Positions 17,583 to 25,885 of a stretch of DNA of 45,587 nt are shown one piece after another; within the stretch, counting starts at the first letter, position 1, and every line of letters starts with the position of its first letter. This DNA comes from Oligoflexia bacterium. Its GTDB lineage: Bacteria; Bdellovibrionota_C; UBA2361; JAFLCA01. The notes beneath the pieces were generated by a model. That model saw only the letters and a list, made by a program, of their open reading frames with translations, did no database searches and had not been told where the DNA came from. The translations under genes and the position numbers were made by a program. Location: the NCBI GenBank assembly GCA_019694465.1, contig JAIBBV010000029.1:1-45587 (forward strand). The letters are read 5' to 3'.

Positions 17583-17993
17583 CTAGAAAAGACCAAATTT
17601 GCGCTGAATCAGGCGTATAGCAATTGCTTGTACAAAAATAATAGCAACAAGCACAATTTGAAACGCACCCTTCTTGGTCTTGTGCCTAAATAGGTGCATG
17701 CCAAGCAGTAGCCCCACGGAGCCACCTAGTATCGCAAAAGCATAGAAAACCAATTCTGGGACGCGTGTGCTTTGTCCACCCGCGATTGATTTGTCAAAGC
17801 CACATAATAGTAACAGCGCAATGTTAATCCCGATCAAATAGGAGAAAATAGGTCCAAGGTTGGAATAAAAATAGGCCAATCCACCGGAGGCCAAAGTAAG
17901 AAATACTGCGCCAGCAACAAAAAATTTTACGGCATTTACTGATTTGGCGTTGCCCTTACTGCTGTGTTCACTTTGGTAATTGCTTTTCGCCAT
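17583..17993 (-). CDS. DUF1294 membrane protein
   Basis: A 136-residue membrane protein with the DUF1294 signature. The motif GFDKSIAGGQSTRVPELVFYAFAILGGSVGLLLGMHLFRHKTKKGAFQ spans about 65-114: the DK, RVPE and FRHKT blocks are the family hallmarks. There are about four hydrophobic segments, of which two at 24-44 and 50-64 precede the motif. The N-terminal 20 residues are polar. In other bacteria the domain is often fused behind a cold-shock domain, which is absent here. The function of the domain is not known. It is convergent with the HExxH gene and 118 bases upstream of the mgtE stop on the same strand. Confidence 0.85.
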   Translation of the reverse strand: MAKSNYQSEHSSKGNAKSVNAVKFFVAGAVFLTLASGGLAYFYSNLGPIFSYLIGINIALLLLCGFDKSIAGGQSTRVPELVFYAFAILGGSVGLLLGMHLFRHKTKKGAFQIVLVAIIFVQAIAIRLIQRKFGLF

Positions 17994-18040
17994 ATTGCCG
18001 TAATGAAAGAGTGCCTTAATATTTCACTAGCCCAGCACGT

Positions 18041-19423
18041 TTAGAGTAAAATACCGCCCAGAAGCTTGGCGGCAATTGTAAAGTATATGACAAGACCTGT
18101 TACATCAACCAATGTCGCTACAAATGGCGCTGAAGAGGTGGCAGGATCAAGTCCGAGGCGCTTTAGTAGGAAAGGTAACATTGCGCCAGAAAGCACCCCC
18201 CAAAGTACCACAGCGACTAGCGAGAAAGAGACAGACAGCCCAATTAGGAACCAGTGTGGCCCATAGGCATTTCCAACAGTGGACCACACTGCTATACGCA
18301 GAAAGCCAATGAACCCTAGCACTAGTCCCAAACACAGGCCTGCTGCCAGTTCCCGCTTAAATACTCTGAACCAGTCCTGAAGGGTAACTTCGCCTATAGC
18401 AAGTGATCGAATGATAAGAGTAGCTGCCTGGGAGCCTGAGTTGCCCCCGCTAGAAATGATAAGTGGAATGAAGAGCGCTAGCACTACAGCTTGCTCGATC
18501 TCGCTCTGGAAGAAGCCCATAGCCGACGCGGTTAGCATCTCTCCTACGAACAAAATCACCAGCCAACTGGCGCGCTTTTTGACTAGATGCAGAAGTGGAG
18601 TCTTGATGTAAGGATCTTCCAAAGCTTCAACGCCGCCCAGTTTTTGAATGTCTTCCGTTGCCTCTTCTTCTGCTACGTCCAACACGTCGTCTACGGTCAC
18701 GAGGCCCAGCATGTGGCCCTGGGAATCTATTACAGGCAAAGCAGTGCGGTCGTACTTCTTAAAGTGGTGAACTGCGACTTCTTGATCGTCGGTTGCGTTT
18801 AGGCAAACAAACGAGTGGTTCATTAGGTTCGCTAAGGGTGCATTCAGTGGACTAAGTAGCAAATCGCGAATTCTAATGTCGTCAACTAGTTTGCCGGTTT
18901 GATCTAGTACGTAAAGAATATGCAAATTACCAGCTGACTCGCGTGCCTGAGCCCGCACGTGCTCTAATGCTTGACCGACTGTCCACTGTTCGCGCAGCGC
19001 GACGTAGTCTGGAGTCATCAAGCGCCCAACGCTGTGCTCCGGGTAGCCCAAGAGACGTAGGGCTATCGAGCGTTCCTCGCGCGAAAGTAGTTGTACTAAC
19101 TGACGCGCTGCTGCTGGCGGAAACTCTTCAAGTAGTGCTGTGCGATCATCGGGGTCCATTTCGTTTAGCAGAACCGCGGCGCGTTCATGACCCAGTGAAC
19201 TTAGCAGCGTTTTTTGCTGGTCTGCATCGAGATACTCGAAGACGTCGGCGCCAACTTGCCGAGGTAATATCCGGAAGACAACCGCCATGTCGTCCGGGGA
19301 GAGCTCACTGATGCGCTCGACTATGTCGGCTGGCCTGATCTCGACGAGCATATCGCGGAGTCGGCGCAGCTCGCGCTTTGACAGGAGTTCGGCAATTTGC
19401 GTTCGTAGTTCTTCGTTCGTCAT
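18041..19423 (-). CDS. mgtE: Magnesium transporter MgtE
   Basis: A 460-residue homodimeric Mg2+ channel of the MgtE family. The N-terminal helical domain (about 1-125) contains LLNEMDPDDRTALLEEFP. The two CBS domains (about 130-260) carry LMTPDYVAL, then LMNHSFVCL and DRTALPVIDSQGHMLGLVTVDDVLDV. The membrane part starts with the plug-helix region and has PLIISSGGNSGSQAATLIIRSLA in the pore, and the Mg-binding FVATLVDVTGLVIYF near the C-terminus. It would import magnesium and close when cytoplasmic Mg2+ is high. There is no clear ribosome site before the ATG at 19423. The leader contains a repeat-like element and a compound hairpin, listed separately, but no M-box riboswitch that I can recognise. 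Confidence 0.95.
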   Translation of the reverse strand: MTNEELRTQIAELLSKRELRRLRDMLVEIRPADIVERISELSPDDMAVVFRILPRQVGADVFEYLDADQQKTLLSSLGHERAAVLLNEMDPDDRTALLEEFPPAAARQLVQLLSREERSIALRLLGYPEHSVGRLMTPDYVALREQWTVGQALEHVRAQARESAGNLHILYVLDQTGKLVDDIRIRDLLLSPLNAPLANLMNHSFVCLNATDDQEVAVHHFKKYDRTALPVIDSQGHMLGLVTVDDVLDVAEEEATEDIQKLGGVEALEDPYIKTPLLHLVKKRASWLVILFVGEMLTASAMGFFQSEIEQAVVLALFIPLIISSGGNSGSQAATLIIRSLAIGEVTLQDWFRVFKRELAAGLCLGLVLGFIGFLRIAVWSTVGNAYGPHWFLIGLSVSFSLVAVVLWGVLSGAMLPFLLKRLGLDPATSSAPFVATLVDVTGLVIYFTIAAKLLGGILL

Positions 19424-19474
19424 GGGGGAGATTTAAAGTGTTCGGTTGTTTAAGAGTGCGTAACAAAATGAAGC

Positions 19475-19495
19475 GGACTGCTTCGCTTCGCTCGC
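19475..19495 (-). repeat. Dispersed repeat-like element, copy 2 (in mgtE leader)
   Basis: On the minus strand these 21 bases match the dispersed element GCGAGCGAAGCGAAGCAATC plus C at all but one position. They lie about 50-70 bases upstream of the mgtE start. Copy 1 is at 882-911. The plus strand here can also be read as a 38-codon frame (19468-19584), which I regard as chance. Confidence 0.5.
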
Positions 19496-19500
19496 TATAC

Positions 19501-19541
19501 GAGCCCGTTAAGGATGCCTACGGCATTTTTGTTGCGGGCTC
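19501..19541 (-). promoter_or_regulatory. Compound hairpin in the mgtE leader
   Basis: The outer arms GAGCCCG (19501-19507) and CGGGCTC (19535-19541) are perfect over 7 bp. Nested inside is ATGCC/GGCAT (19514-19518 with 19522-19526) with a TAC loop, followed by TTTT on the plus strand. On the minus strand this would be transcribed 78-118 bases ahead of the mgtE start codon if transcription begins upstream. It could be a regulatory leader structure or just an intergenic repeat remnant. Confidence 0.3.
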
Positions 19542-19720
19542 TAAGTTCCTTCACCTCGTCCCTAAAAAGGTAGCAAACCAGTAGCCGATCGTCATAGCGC
19601 AAATGACGCTGGGCATGGTAAGTCTGCTTTTAATGGAAAGCAATCTTTCGAGGCTAAATAGGCGGACTGATAGTTGCTACAGGCTATTCTTAAAAGCGTG
19701 ATTGGAAAGCTAAGCGCGGA

Positions 19721-21538
19721 ATGGAAAAAGGAATTGAGGCACAGAAAATTGTAAGAGCCGGGCAGAGGGCACCTTTTCCAGACTTGGCGACTAGCTGGAT
19801 TGGTCCGCTGTTTTTAGGGCTGCTATTTATTATTGCTGCTATTTTGACCTGGCAACGCATAGGCGATGTACTGCATGATTTTGGAATCCAGGTCTATACG
19901 CCCTGGCTCTTGAGCAAGGGGCAGGCGCTGTATCGCGACCTATTTTGGATTTATGGGCCGCTAGCCCAGAATTTTAACGCCCTACTCTTTTATCTGCAGG
20001 GCTATCCGTCGGTTCGGATCATAGAGCTGGCTGATCTTTCTATCGCTGCGGTAGTGGCAAATCTTATTTATAAATTTCTCATCCATCGCACTGATCGCCT
20101 GACAGCATTTATGGGAGTGCTAGGCTTTCTAGTGCTGGGGGTGTTTCAGCATCTTACAGCAGTTGGGAATTTTAGCTTCCTATTCCCATATGCACACGAA
20201 GCAACACATGGGACCGCTCTTTTGACTGGGGCGGTGGTGGTGATAGCCGGAGCCAGGCTCGCCTTTGAGAGCTGGGCTTTTTTTGTGGGCCTATTGCTAG
20301 GGCTAGCTGTGCTTACGAAAGTTGAGGTAGCGGCAACGGGGGTGTTGCTATTGTTGATGGCGGCTGGGCGTCTATGGTGGTCTCAAGCTCCACGACGCAT
20401 TCAAGCTCTGTTATTTGGGTTTTTGGTCCCAGTAGCTCTAATGCTGCTGTATTTTTTAATGCACTTTGATTTCTCACTGGAGGAGTCTTTTGCGGCGACT
20501 TTTGGAGCATTTACCCCTGTACTGCGTGGTGGAATGGCGCTTGTGAAGGAGCGTCTTACCTATGATGCAGGTCCGTATGGAGGGGCGGGCGAGGTCTCAA
20601 CTTTTTTGCGGTCAGGCGCACTACTGTCTGCACTTGCGTGCGTGGGGATTGTAGCTGATTTGGGTGTTGTAAGAGGCGTGCTTAGGAAGAGCTCTGTTTT
20701 TGGGGTGGCTGCTTTAATGGGAGCTTCCTTGCTGTACTTTGTGCAGGAGCTTCCGTGGCTTGATGTTGCGCGTGGAGTTCCGCTACTTTCGCTTGGGCTG
20801 TTAATCTTGGCGCGTCGTGTCTGTTTTGAGTGGTGCGTGTGGGCTGTTTTTGCGCTTTGTTTCGCGCTGCGACTTGGGCTCCAGTTTCGCTTTGAGCACT
20901 ATGGATTCTTTATGGCGATGCCTCTTACGGTGGCGGCAATCGCGCAGCTTCTATACTTTGTACCAAGCCAGTTGCGACAGCGATATGGTGGTGGAGAGAG
21001 CTTTCGTTGGCTCTCAGTTTTGGCGCTGATTGTTTATCTTGCGCCAATAGCGGTTTACTCGGCGCAGAACTTTGCTGCGCGTACAGTTCCGATTGGGCAT
21101 GGTCCGGACAGAACATATGCTTTTGAGCCGGCTCAGAGCCTTGAGACTCAAATAGTTCAAGAGTCGCTAGACTTATTGCCAAACATACTTTCGGGGAACT
21201 CAGCCGGGAGCTTTTTAGTCCTGCAGAACGGAAGCGCGCTTAACTATCTCCTCAAAACTGCCAATCGCACACATTTTGTTTGGTTTAGTAATGAGACAGC
21301 GCTCTTGGGGCAGGAGTCTGTTCTACAGCAGGACTTACAATCCCACCCGCCCGCTGCAATCCTGCTAATTCTGCCGCCCAACCAGACGAGCTGGCCAGCC
21401 TGGCCCGCACAAATTTCAACCCTTCTAGAGTCCAAGTATCGATTACTCAGGGAGTGGAAGAGAGGAGAGGTGCTGGGGGGGAGGTTGTACTCGCAGCTCA
21501 ATTCGCTTTATTTGACCCCTCCAGACCCAGGATCGTAG
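19721..21538 (+). CDS. GT-C type membrane glycosyltransferase (candidate)
   Basis: A 605-residue polytopic protein with about ten to twelve hydrophobic segments in the first 450 residues and a soluble C-terminal domain of about 150 residues. After helix 1 (GPLFLGLLFIIAAILTW) comes a presumed periplasmic loop with D53 in HDFG, the position of the catalytic Asp in GT-C enzymes, followed by YTPWLLSKGQALYRDLFWIYGPL. This pattern is seen in ArnT/PMT-like lipid-phosphosugar transferases, but I cannot assign the sugar. The gene starts the glycan region and stands alone on the plus strand. It ends convergently, overlapping the 3' end of the GDP-fucose synthase gene by 31 bases. Confidence 0.7.
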   Translation: MEKGIEAQKIVRAGQRAPFPDLATSWIGPLFLGLLFIIAAILTWQRIGDVLHDFGIQVYTPWLLSKGQALYRDLFWIYGPLAQNFNALLFYLQGYPSVRIIELADLSIAAVVANLIYKFLIHRTDRLTAFMGVLGFLVLGVFQHLTAVGNFSFLFPYAHEATHGTALLTGAVVVIAGARLAFESWAFFVGLLLGLAVLTKVEVAATGVLLLLMAAGRLWWSQAPRRIQALLFGFLVPVALMLLYFLMHFDFSLEESFAATFGAFTPVLRGGMALVKERLTYDAGPYGGAGEVSTFLRSGALLSALACVGIVADLGVVRGVLRKSSVFGVAALMGASLLYFVQELPWLDVARGVPLLSLGLLILARRVCFEWCVWAVFALCFALRLGLQFRFEHYGFFMAMPLTVAAIAQLLYFVPSQLRQRYGGGESFRWLSVLALIVYLAPIAVYSAQNFAARTVPIGHGPDRTYAFEPAQSLETQIVQESLDLLPNILSGNSAGSFLVLQNGSALNYLLKTANRTHFVWFSNETALLGQESVLQQDLQSHPPAAILLILPPNQTSWPAWPAQISTLLESKYRLLREWKRGEVLGGRLYSQLNSLYLTPPDPGS

Positions 21539-22473
21539 TTCTTGCGGAACCATTCGATTGTATTTGCCAGGCCGATGTCGAACGAAGTAGAGGCTTTGAA
21601 TCCAAACTCACGCTCGGCCATTTGAGTGTTTAAGCACCTTCGTGGTTGCCCATCTGGTTTTGATATATCCCAGTTTATCTTTCCATTAAATTGCATCAAT
21701 ACGGCAATTTTATGGGCAAGGTCTCTAATGCTAATTTCTTGGCCTGAGCCAAGATTGACTGGCTCTCCCGAATTGTATCTTTCAAGGGCAAGCATGAGGC
21801 CTTTTGCAGCATCCTCGACATATAAAAACTCTCTACTTGCACTACCTGTTCCCCAAACTTCAATAAACTCCTCGCCCGCATTTATAGCCCGCTGACATTT
21901 AAGAATTAGCGCTGGAATTACATGTGAAGACGATGGGTCAAAATTGTCTCCCGGCCCGTATAAATTAACAGGCAAGAGGTAAATGCCATTAAACCCGTAT
22001 TGCTTACGATATGCCTGCAACTGCACAAGGGCCATTTTTTTCGCCAATCCATACGGCGCGTTGGTTTCTTCAGGGTAGCCTGCCCATAGGTCAGTCTCGG
22101 TAAATGGTATTGTGGCATATTTGGGGTACGCACAAACCGTTCCCACACACACAAATTTAGTTAATCCTGCTATCCTTCCCTGTTCGATGAGGTGTAGCCC
22201 CATTGATGCATTGGAATAGAAAAACTCTGCTGGATGACTTTGGTTGGCGCCGATTCCCCCAACTAGCGCTGCTAAGTGGATAACTATCTGAGGCCTCATT
22301 TCTGAATAAAATCGTCGAACATCATTGGGCATAGAAAGATCGTAATCACCGTGGGTAGGGCACAACAAAGATGTGTACCCTGCATTGGTTAGGGCCTTGA
22401 CAAGATGCTGGCCTAGAAATCCACTCGCGCCAGTGATCGCGATCCTTGATTGTTTGGAGATACAACTATCCAT
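21508..22473 (-). CDS. fcl: GDP-L-fucose synthase (GDP-4-keto-6-deoxymannose epimerase/reductase)
   Basis: A 321-residue extended short-chain dehydrogenase that converts GDP-4-keto-6-deoxy-D-mannose to GDP-L-fucose using NADPH. The nucleotide motif TGASGFLG is at 14-21. The family blocks AALVGGIGANQSHPAEFFYSN, VGTVCAYPKYA, NAPYGLAKK (Tyr and Lys of the catalytic set), LLPVNLYGPGDNFDPSSSHVIPAL and VWGTGSASREFLYVEDAAKG are all present. It belongs to the branch with GTxCAYP instead of the SSCIYP of E. coli Fcl. The start at 22473 is chosen over a TTG at 22491. The upstream enzyme Gmd, which makes the substrate, is not in the window. A related 6-deoxysugar epimerase is the alternative. Confidence 0.85.
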   Translation of the reverse strand: MDSCISKQSRIAITGASGFLGQHLVKALTNAGYTSLLCPTHGDYDLSMPNDVRRFYSEMRPQIVIHLAALVGGIGANQSHPAEFFYSNASMGLHLIEQGRIAGLTKFVCVGTVCAYPKYATIPFTETDLWAGYPEETNAPYGLAKKMALVQLQAYRKQYGFNGIYLLPVNLYGPGDNFDPSSSHVIPALILKCQRAINAGEEFIEVWGTGSASREFLYVEDAAKGLMLALERYNSGEPVNLGSGQEISIRDLAHKIAVLMQFNGKINWDISKPDGQPRRCLNTQMAEREFGFKASTSFDIGLANTIEWFRKNYDPGSGGVK

Positions 22474-22507
22474 GAGCCAGGTACTATGCAAATGAGGTTC
22501 TAGATCT

Positions 22508-23827
22508 CTATGCTTTTATTCTTAATAGGCCAACCAGGGTCATTCTAAACAACATTAGACCATGGCGAAAACGGCTTATGTTAGTAGTTCCGTAAACCCG
22601 ATCTCTGTACCGGATGGGGATATCTATAATTCCCAGTCCAAGTATAGCTGCAGGAAACAGAAGTTCGAAGTCTCCAAAGGGGTCAAAATCGCCAAACTCT
22701 GATCGCCAGGCTTCAAAGCGGCGAATATCACGCATTGAAACCATCTTTGTGCCACACAATGAGTCGCCGATGGGTGCATCAAGCACCCATGCTAGTGCCT
22801 TCGCAAAAAAGATGTTCCCGAGCTTATTTAAAAATCGCATCGCCTGACCTTCAATAGGGTAGACTAATCGGTTTCCGTTAATGAAGTCTGCAAGGCCGTT
22901 GCAATATGCTTCATAAAATCGCGAAAGTAGCTCAGGCGGGACTGATAGGTCGGCATCTAAAATGACCATTAGCTCGTTTCGAGCGTGCTTGAGAGCCAGT
23001 CGCACTGCATCGCTTTTGCCACGGCCAGTTTGTTTAAGGAGCTTAATTGGGAACTTGGAGGCATAATTGGGATATAGTAATTGAAGCTCCTCCCATGTTC
23101 CATCGTTCGAATTCCCTTCAACTATAATAAGTTCTGTTACTGGGGCGAGGGCTGGGGTTCGTTCAAAAATCGCTTGTACATTTCCCTTCTCATTGCGGGC
23201 AGGGACAATAATCGAAATTGATGGCTGATCTGTGCTGCGAATGATTGGGCGCAATAATGCAACATATGCTAGCCCAGCCCAGCGAAGCCCCGGAACAATC
23301 TGTATTGCTCTATTTATCAGCCGAGATAAGACTGGTATCCAAAGTGGAAACGCACATAGAGGTCTTTCGCGGACGAGATGATATCCGGATAGTGAGCATA
23401 TGTTTCTCAGCGCAGAACGTGTCACAAATGTAGATGGATCTGTTGCTGTACGTAGGCCGAGTCTGCTCAATAAGAGATATAACCAGCGAAGGTAGGGATT
23501 GAATCCTACCAAAACGATCCGTGATGGTCTTGCAAGCTTGGTTTTAAGTGACTGTAGTGTCGCCTGAATGTCAAGGTCATGATTAATATTTCCGTTCAGC
23601 AAAAATAGTGTGGCCTCACTTCCAGGAGGAGAGTGAAGTTCATCGATAGAATTGGAAGTACTTTTCTTAGGGCAAACTAGTGCACTCAGAAGCTCGCCCG
23701 AGTCGTGTGGCAGAGGGGACACTTGAACAGTTGACTGAAAATACTTGCTTACCCTCGAGATTTCGCTTGCGATTAGTTCACGGGCAAATGATTGGCTTGC
23801 TTGGTAAATTCTAGAGAATAATGTCAT
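22508..23827 (-). CDS. GT2 glycosyltransferase fused to a degenerate methyltransferase-like domain
   Basis: A 439-residue two-domain protein. From about residue 200 it is a GT2 (GT-A fold) enzyme: ISIIVPARNEKGNV, LIIVEGNSNDGTWEEL, TGRGKSDAVRLAL and the metal/donor motif ILDADLSVPPELL. GDSLCGTKM and the C-terminal IPIRYRDRVYGTTNISRFRHG follow, as in dolichol-phosphate-sugar synthase relatives. The first 200 residues resemble the second half of a SAM-dependent methyltransferase (ATLFLLNGNINHDLDIQATLQSLKTKLARPSRIVLVGFNPYLRWLYLLLSRLGLR), but no GxGxG SAM-binding motif is visible, so methylation is doubtful. It lies 34 bases ahead of the fucose synthase gene on the same strand, so the two probably form an operon. 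Confidence 0.75.
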   Translation of the reverse strand: MTLFSRIYQASQSFARELIASEISRVSKYFQSTVQVSPLPHDSGELLSALVCPKKSTSNSIDELHSPPGSEATLFLLNGNINHDLDIQATLQSLKTKLARPSRIVLVGFNPYLRWLYLLLSRLGLRTATDPSTFVTRSALRNICSLSGYHLVRERPLCAFPLWIPVLSRLINRAIQIVPGLRWAGLAYVALLRPIIRSTDQPSISIIVPARNEKGNVQAIFERTPALAPVTELIIVEGNSNDGTWEELQLLYPNYASKFPIKLLKQTGRGKSDAVRLALKHARNELMVILDADLSVPPELLSRFYEAYCNGLADFINGNRLVYPIEGQAMRFLNKLGNIFFAKALAWVLDAPIGDSLCGTKMVSMRDIRRFEAWRSEFGDFDPFGDFELLFPAAILGLGIIDIPIRYRDRVYGTTNISRFRHGLMLFRMTLVGLLRIKA

Positions 23828-23956
23828 CCTAGCTTTACAATATATGAAAGTCAGATGAATTTGAAGTGATTGGTGACTACTGTTGCAAACTTACGATGCT
23901 AGACTGTGTGTAGTGCAAGTCTGTGATAATTAGTGTGGCTTTGGGGATAATTACGA

Positions 23957-25534
23957 GTGGATGCGACTAATAAGATACGTTGTCGGCATGCGCTTCTCGT
24001 GGCCCTTATGGTAGTTGTTTCCGGTCTATCTTGGATGCTTCTTGATCAACGTGAGTGGATCTGGGACCAGGCCTGGTATGGTGAAGTAACATTGCGCTTG
24101 CACTTCGCGGCCATTGGTGGTGCGAGGGAGTGGCTAACGGAGCTCCTTCTTGGAATGCGGACAAAAGCCCCGGGCTTGGCTTGGATAGGTCAATTTTTTG
24201 TGCCGCTTTCCTCCCATGTTGGTGGCATTGAACATGCGCTCCTGGTTGTTAATCTTCTAGCTCTACTTCTATCGTGCTGGTTGGTCTATTTAGCGGTAAG
24301 TCGTGATACCGGTAATGCGGAAGCCGCATTAATTGCAGGGTTCGCATTAGTAAGCATGCCGATGGTAGTTGCGCTTTCGCACGAGTACATGGTTGAAACT
24401 CTGCAGCTTCTTTCTGTCTCTGCGCTGATTTGGGCAACTTCGATGTCACGGGCGGAGGGGACGCACTGGCACTTGCTTATCCTGATTGTTGTATTTGGAT
24501 TATCAGTCAAGATTAGCACACCCGCCTATATGGTTGCGCCGGCAATACTCATGGCAACGAACCGGCGGAAGCCGCGGCGGCCAGTTAAATGGGCAATAGT
24601 CGTTGTCGGAATTTTTGTGGGCCTAGTCCTCGCTTGGTATTATTTGAATTTCAAGGTTGCTTTTGAGACTGCTATGCGTTCAGCGTCGGGGGATGTAGCG
24701 CAGTATTACGGCAAACATAGGCCCTATATTGAAAAGCTCTCGCTATGGGCTTTGGCCGCATTTAGGGGGTTTGGTCTACCTCTACTTTTTGTGGGGCTGA
24801 GAATCGGCGCAGTATTTTTGGGACGAGTGTCATGCAAAGAATTCCAGAATCTGTTCCAGCCTTATACCCTGCAGAGTTGTGCAATATTAGAACTCGTGCT
24901 GGTGATGTTAATAGCGGCGGGGCAAGTCAACGAGGATTTTCGTTACTTGAATGCTCTTGGGCCGTATGTGGCATATTTGTTTGGATTTGTATGGTATAGA
25001 GCCGATGCGTTCAGGATACGTGTGGTACTTCTTCTTGCTCTTATTGTGCAGCACTCTATTTTAAGCCAAGTAACTTTTGGATCGCATACATTCTTACGAC
25101 AGATAATACCAGTGCACTCGATGGGCGGTGCTAATACTGGGCAAGCGTGGGCACGACAATTCATCAACGAAGTCTGCATGCCACACTCTAAAAAAGTAGT
25201 GCTAGTAGCGAGTGATCTCCCGGAGCTCAACATTGAGCACTTGCAGTTTAGCTGCAGTGCTGCTGCGCTATCCCGTGATATTCGCTGTGCCTGTGATTTC
25301 AGATCGATTGGGTGGAAGCCGGAGAGCTTCGAGAATGTTAGGAAGGTAATTTATCAAGTTAATGCAGATTATATTTTGATTTCTGGACGGGCCACCTTTG
25401 GAGAATTTGCCTGGTTGAACCAAACAACCCCCCAAGTTCGCACGTGGGCGTACGCGTCACCCGATGAGTTTGAAGAATTGCCGTTCAAATTTAGTCCGTA
25501 TGTAGCTGTCTTTCGTAGGCGGTACGAGCGGTAG
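23957..25534 (+). CDS. GT-C type membrane glycosyltransferase (candidate)
   Basis: A 525-residue polytopic protein starting with a GTG codon at 23957, preceded by GGGGAT. Helix 1 (ALLVALMVVVSGLSWMLL) is followed by a loop with D37 in WIWDQAWYGEV, the catalytic position of GT-C enzymes, and by about ten more hydrophobic segments. A soluble C-terminal region of about 110 residues has several cysteines (NEVCMPHSKKVVL, FSCSAAALSRDIRCACDF). It is divergent from the GT2 fusion gene, with a 129-base gap that must carry both promoters. The class is inferred from topology and the loop Asp; sugar and acceptor are unknown. Confidence 0.7.
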   Translation: MDATNKIRCRHALLVALMVVVSGLSWMLLDQREWIWDQAWYGEVTLRLHFAAIGGAREWLTELLLGMRTKAPGLAWIGQFFVPLSSHVGGIEHALLVVNLLALLLSCWLVYLAVSRDTGNAEAALIAGFALVSMPMVVALSHEYMVETLQLLSVSALIWATSMSRAEGTHWHLLILIVVFGLSVKISTPAYMVAPAILMATNRRKPRRPVKWAIVVVGIFVGLVLAWYYLNFKVAFETAMRSASGDVAQYYGKHRPYIEKLSLWALAAFRGFGLPLLFVGLRIGAVFLGRVSCKEFQNLFQPYTLQSCAILELVLVMLIAAGQVNEDFRYLNALGPYVAYLFGFVWYRADAFRIRVVLLLALIVQHSILSQVTFGSHTFLRQIIPVHSMGGANTGQAWARQFINEVCMPHSKKVVLVASDLPELNIEHLQFSCSAAALSRDIRCACDFRSIGWKPESFENVRKVIYQVNADYILISGRATFGEFAWLNQTTPQVRTWAYASPDEFEELPFKFSPYVAVFRRRYER

Positions 25535-25885
25535 TGTTGGATAGTTGAGAGCTCAATTTTTGATTCCCAAATCCACATGATATAGTAGTGTTAATTGCAG
25601 GAAATAGTTGGTTTCATTCGATTAAAAGAGAACCTGTAGACTTAGCTGGTTGTAATTATAGCATGTGGCTATGTGCCGCAAAGTATGGCTCTAGTCTTGC
25701 TTTTAGTGGCCCTCTGCTTCTCATGCCTATTCATGTGAGTGCGAGTGATGTGGGGGTAACAGTTGTGGTTGTTTGAATGTACGGGAGAATGCGAACGGGA
25801 AGCTATTTACTGCGCTAGGTTATATCAAATGTTCAAGGCTTAACGTAGCGCCATTTTTGTGTTCAAAACAGGCTCATAGTTGTTT
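25535..25885. other. Gene-poor spacer in the glycan region
   Basis: Two short open frames (about 62 and 65 codons) lie here but have no recognisable protein, ribosome site or hydrophobic pattern. The stretch is AT-rich with weak coding character and may be the remnant of an exchanged gene. I see no RNA gene or terminator with a clear T-run. Confidence 0.4.

Noticed and set aside
19468..19584. A 38-codon frame in the mgtE leader region
   Set aside because: Most of it is the repeat-like element plus the compound hairpin, so the open frame is likely accidental.
19424..19720. An M-box (ykoK) riboswitch upstream of mgtE
   Set aside because: I looked on the minus strand for the conserved core and did not find it.
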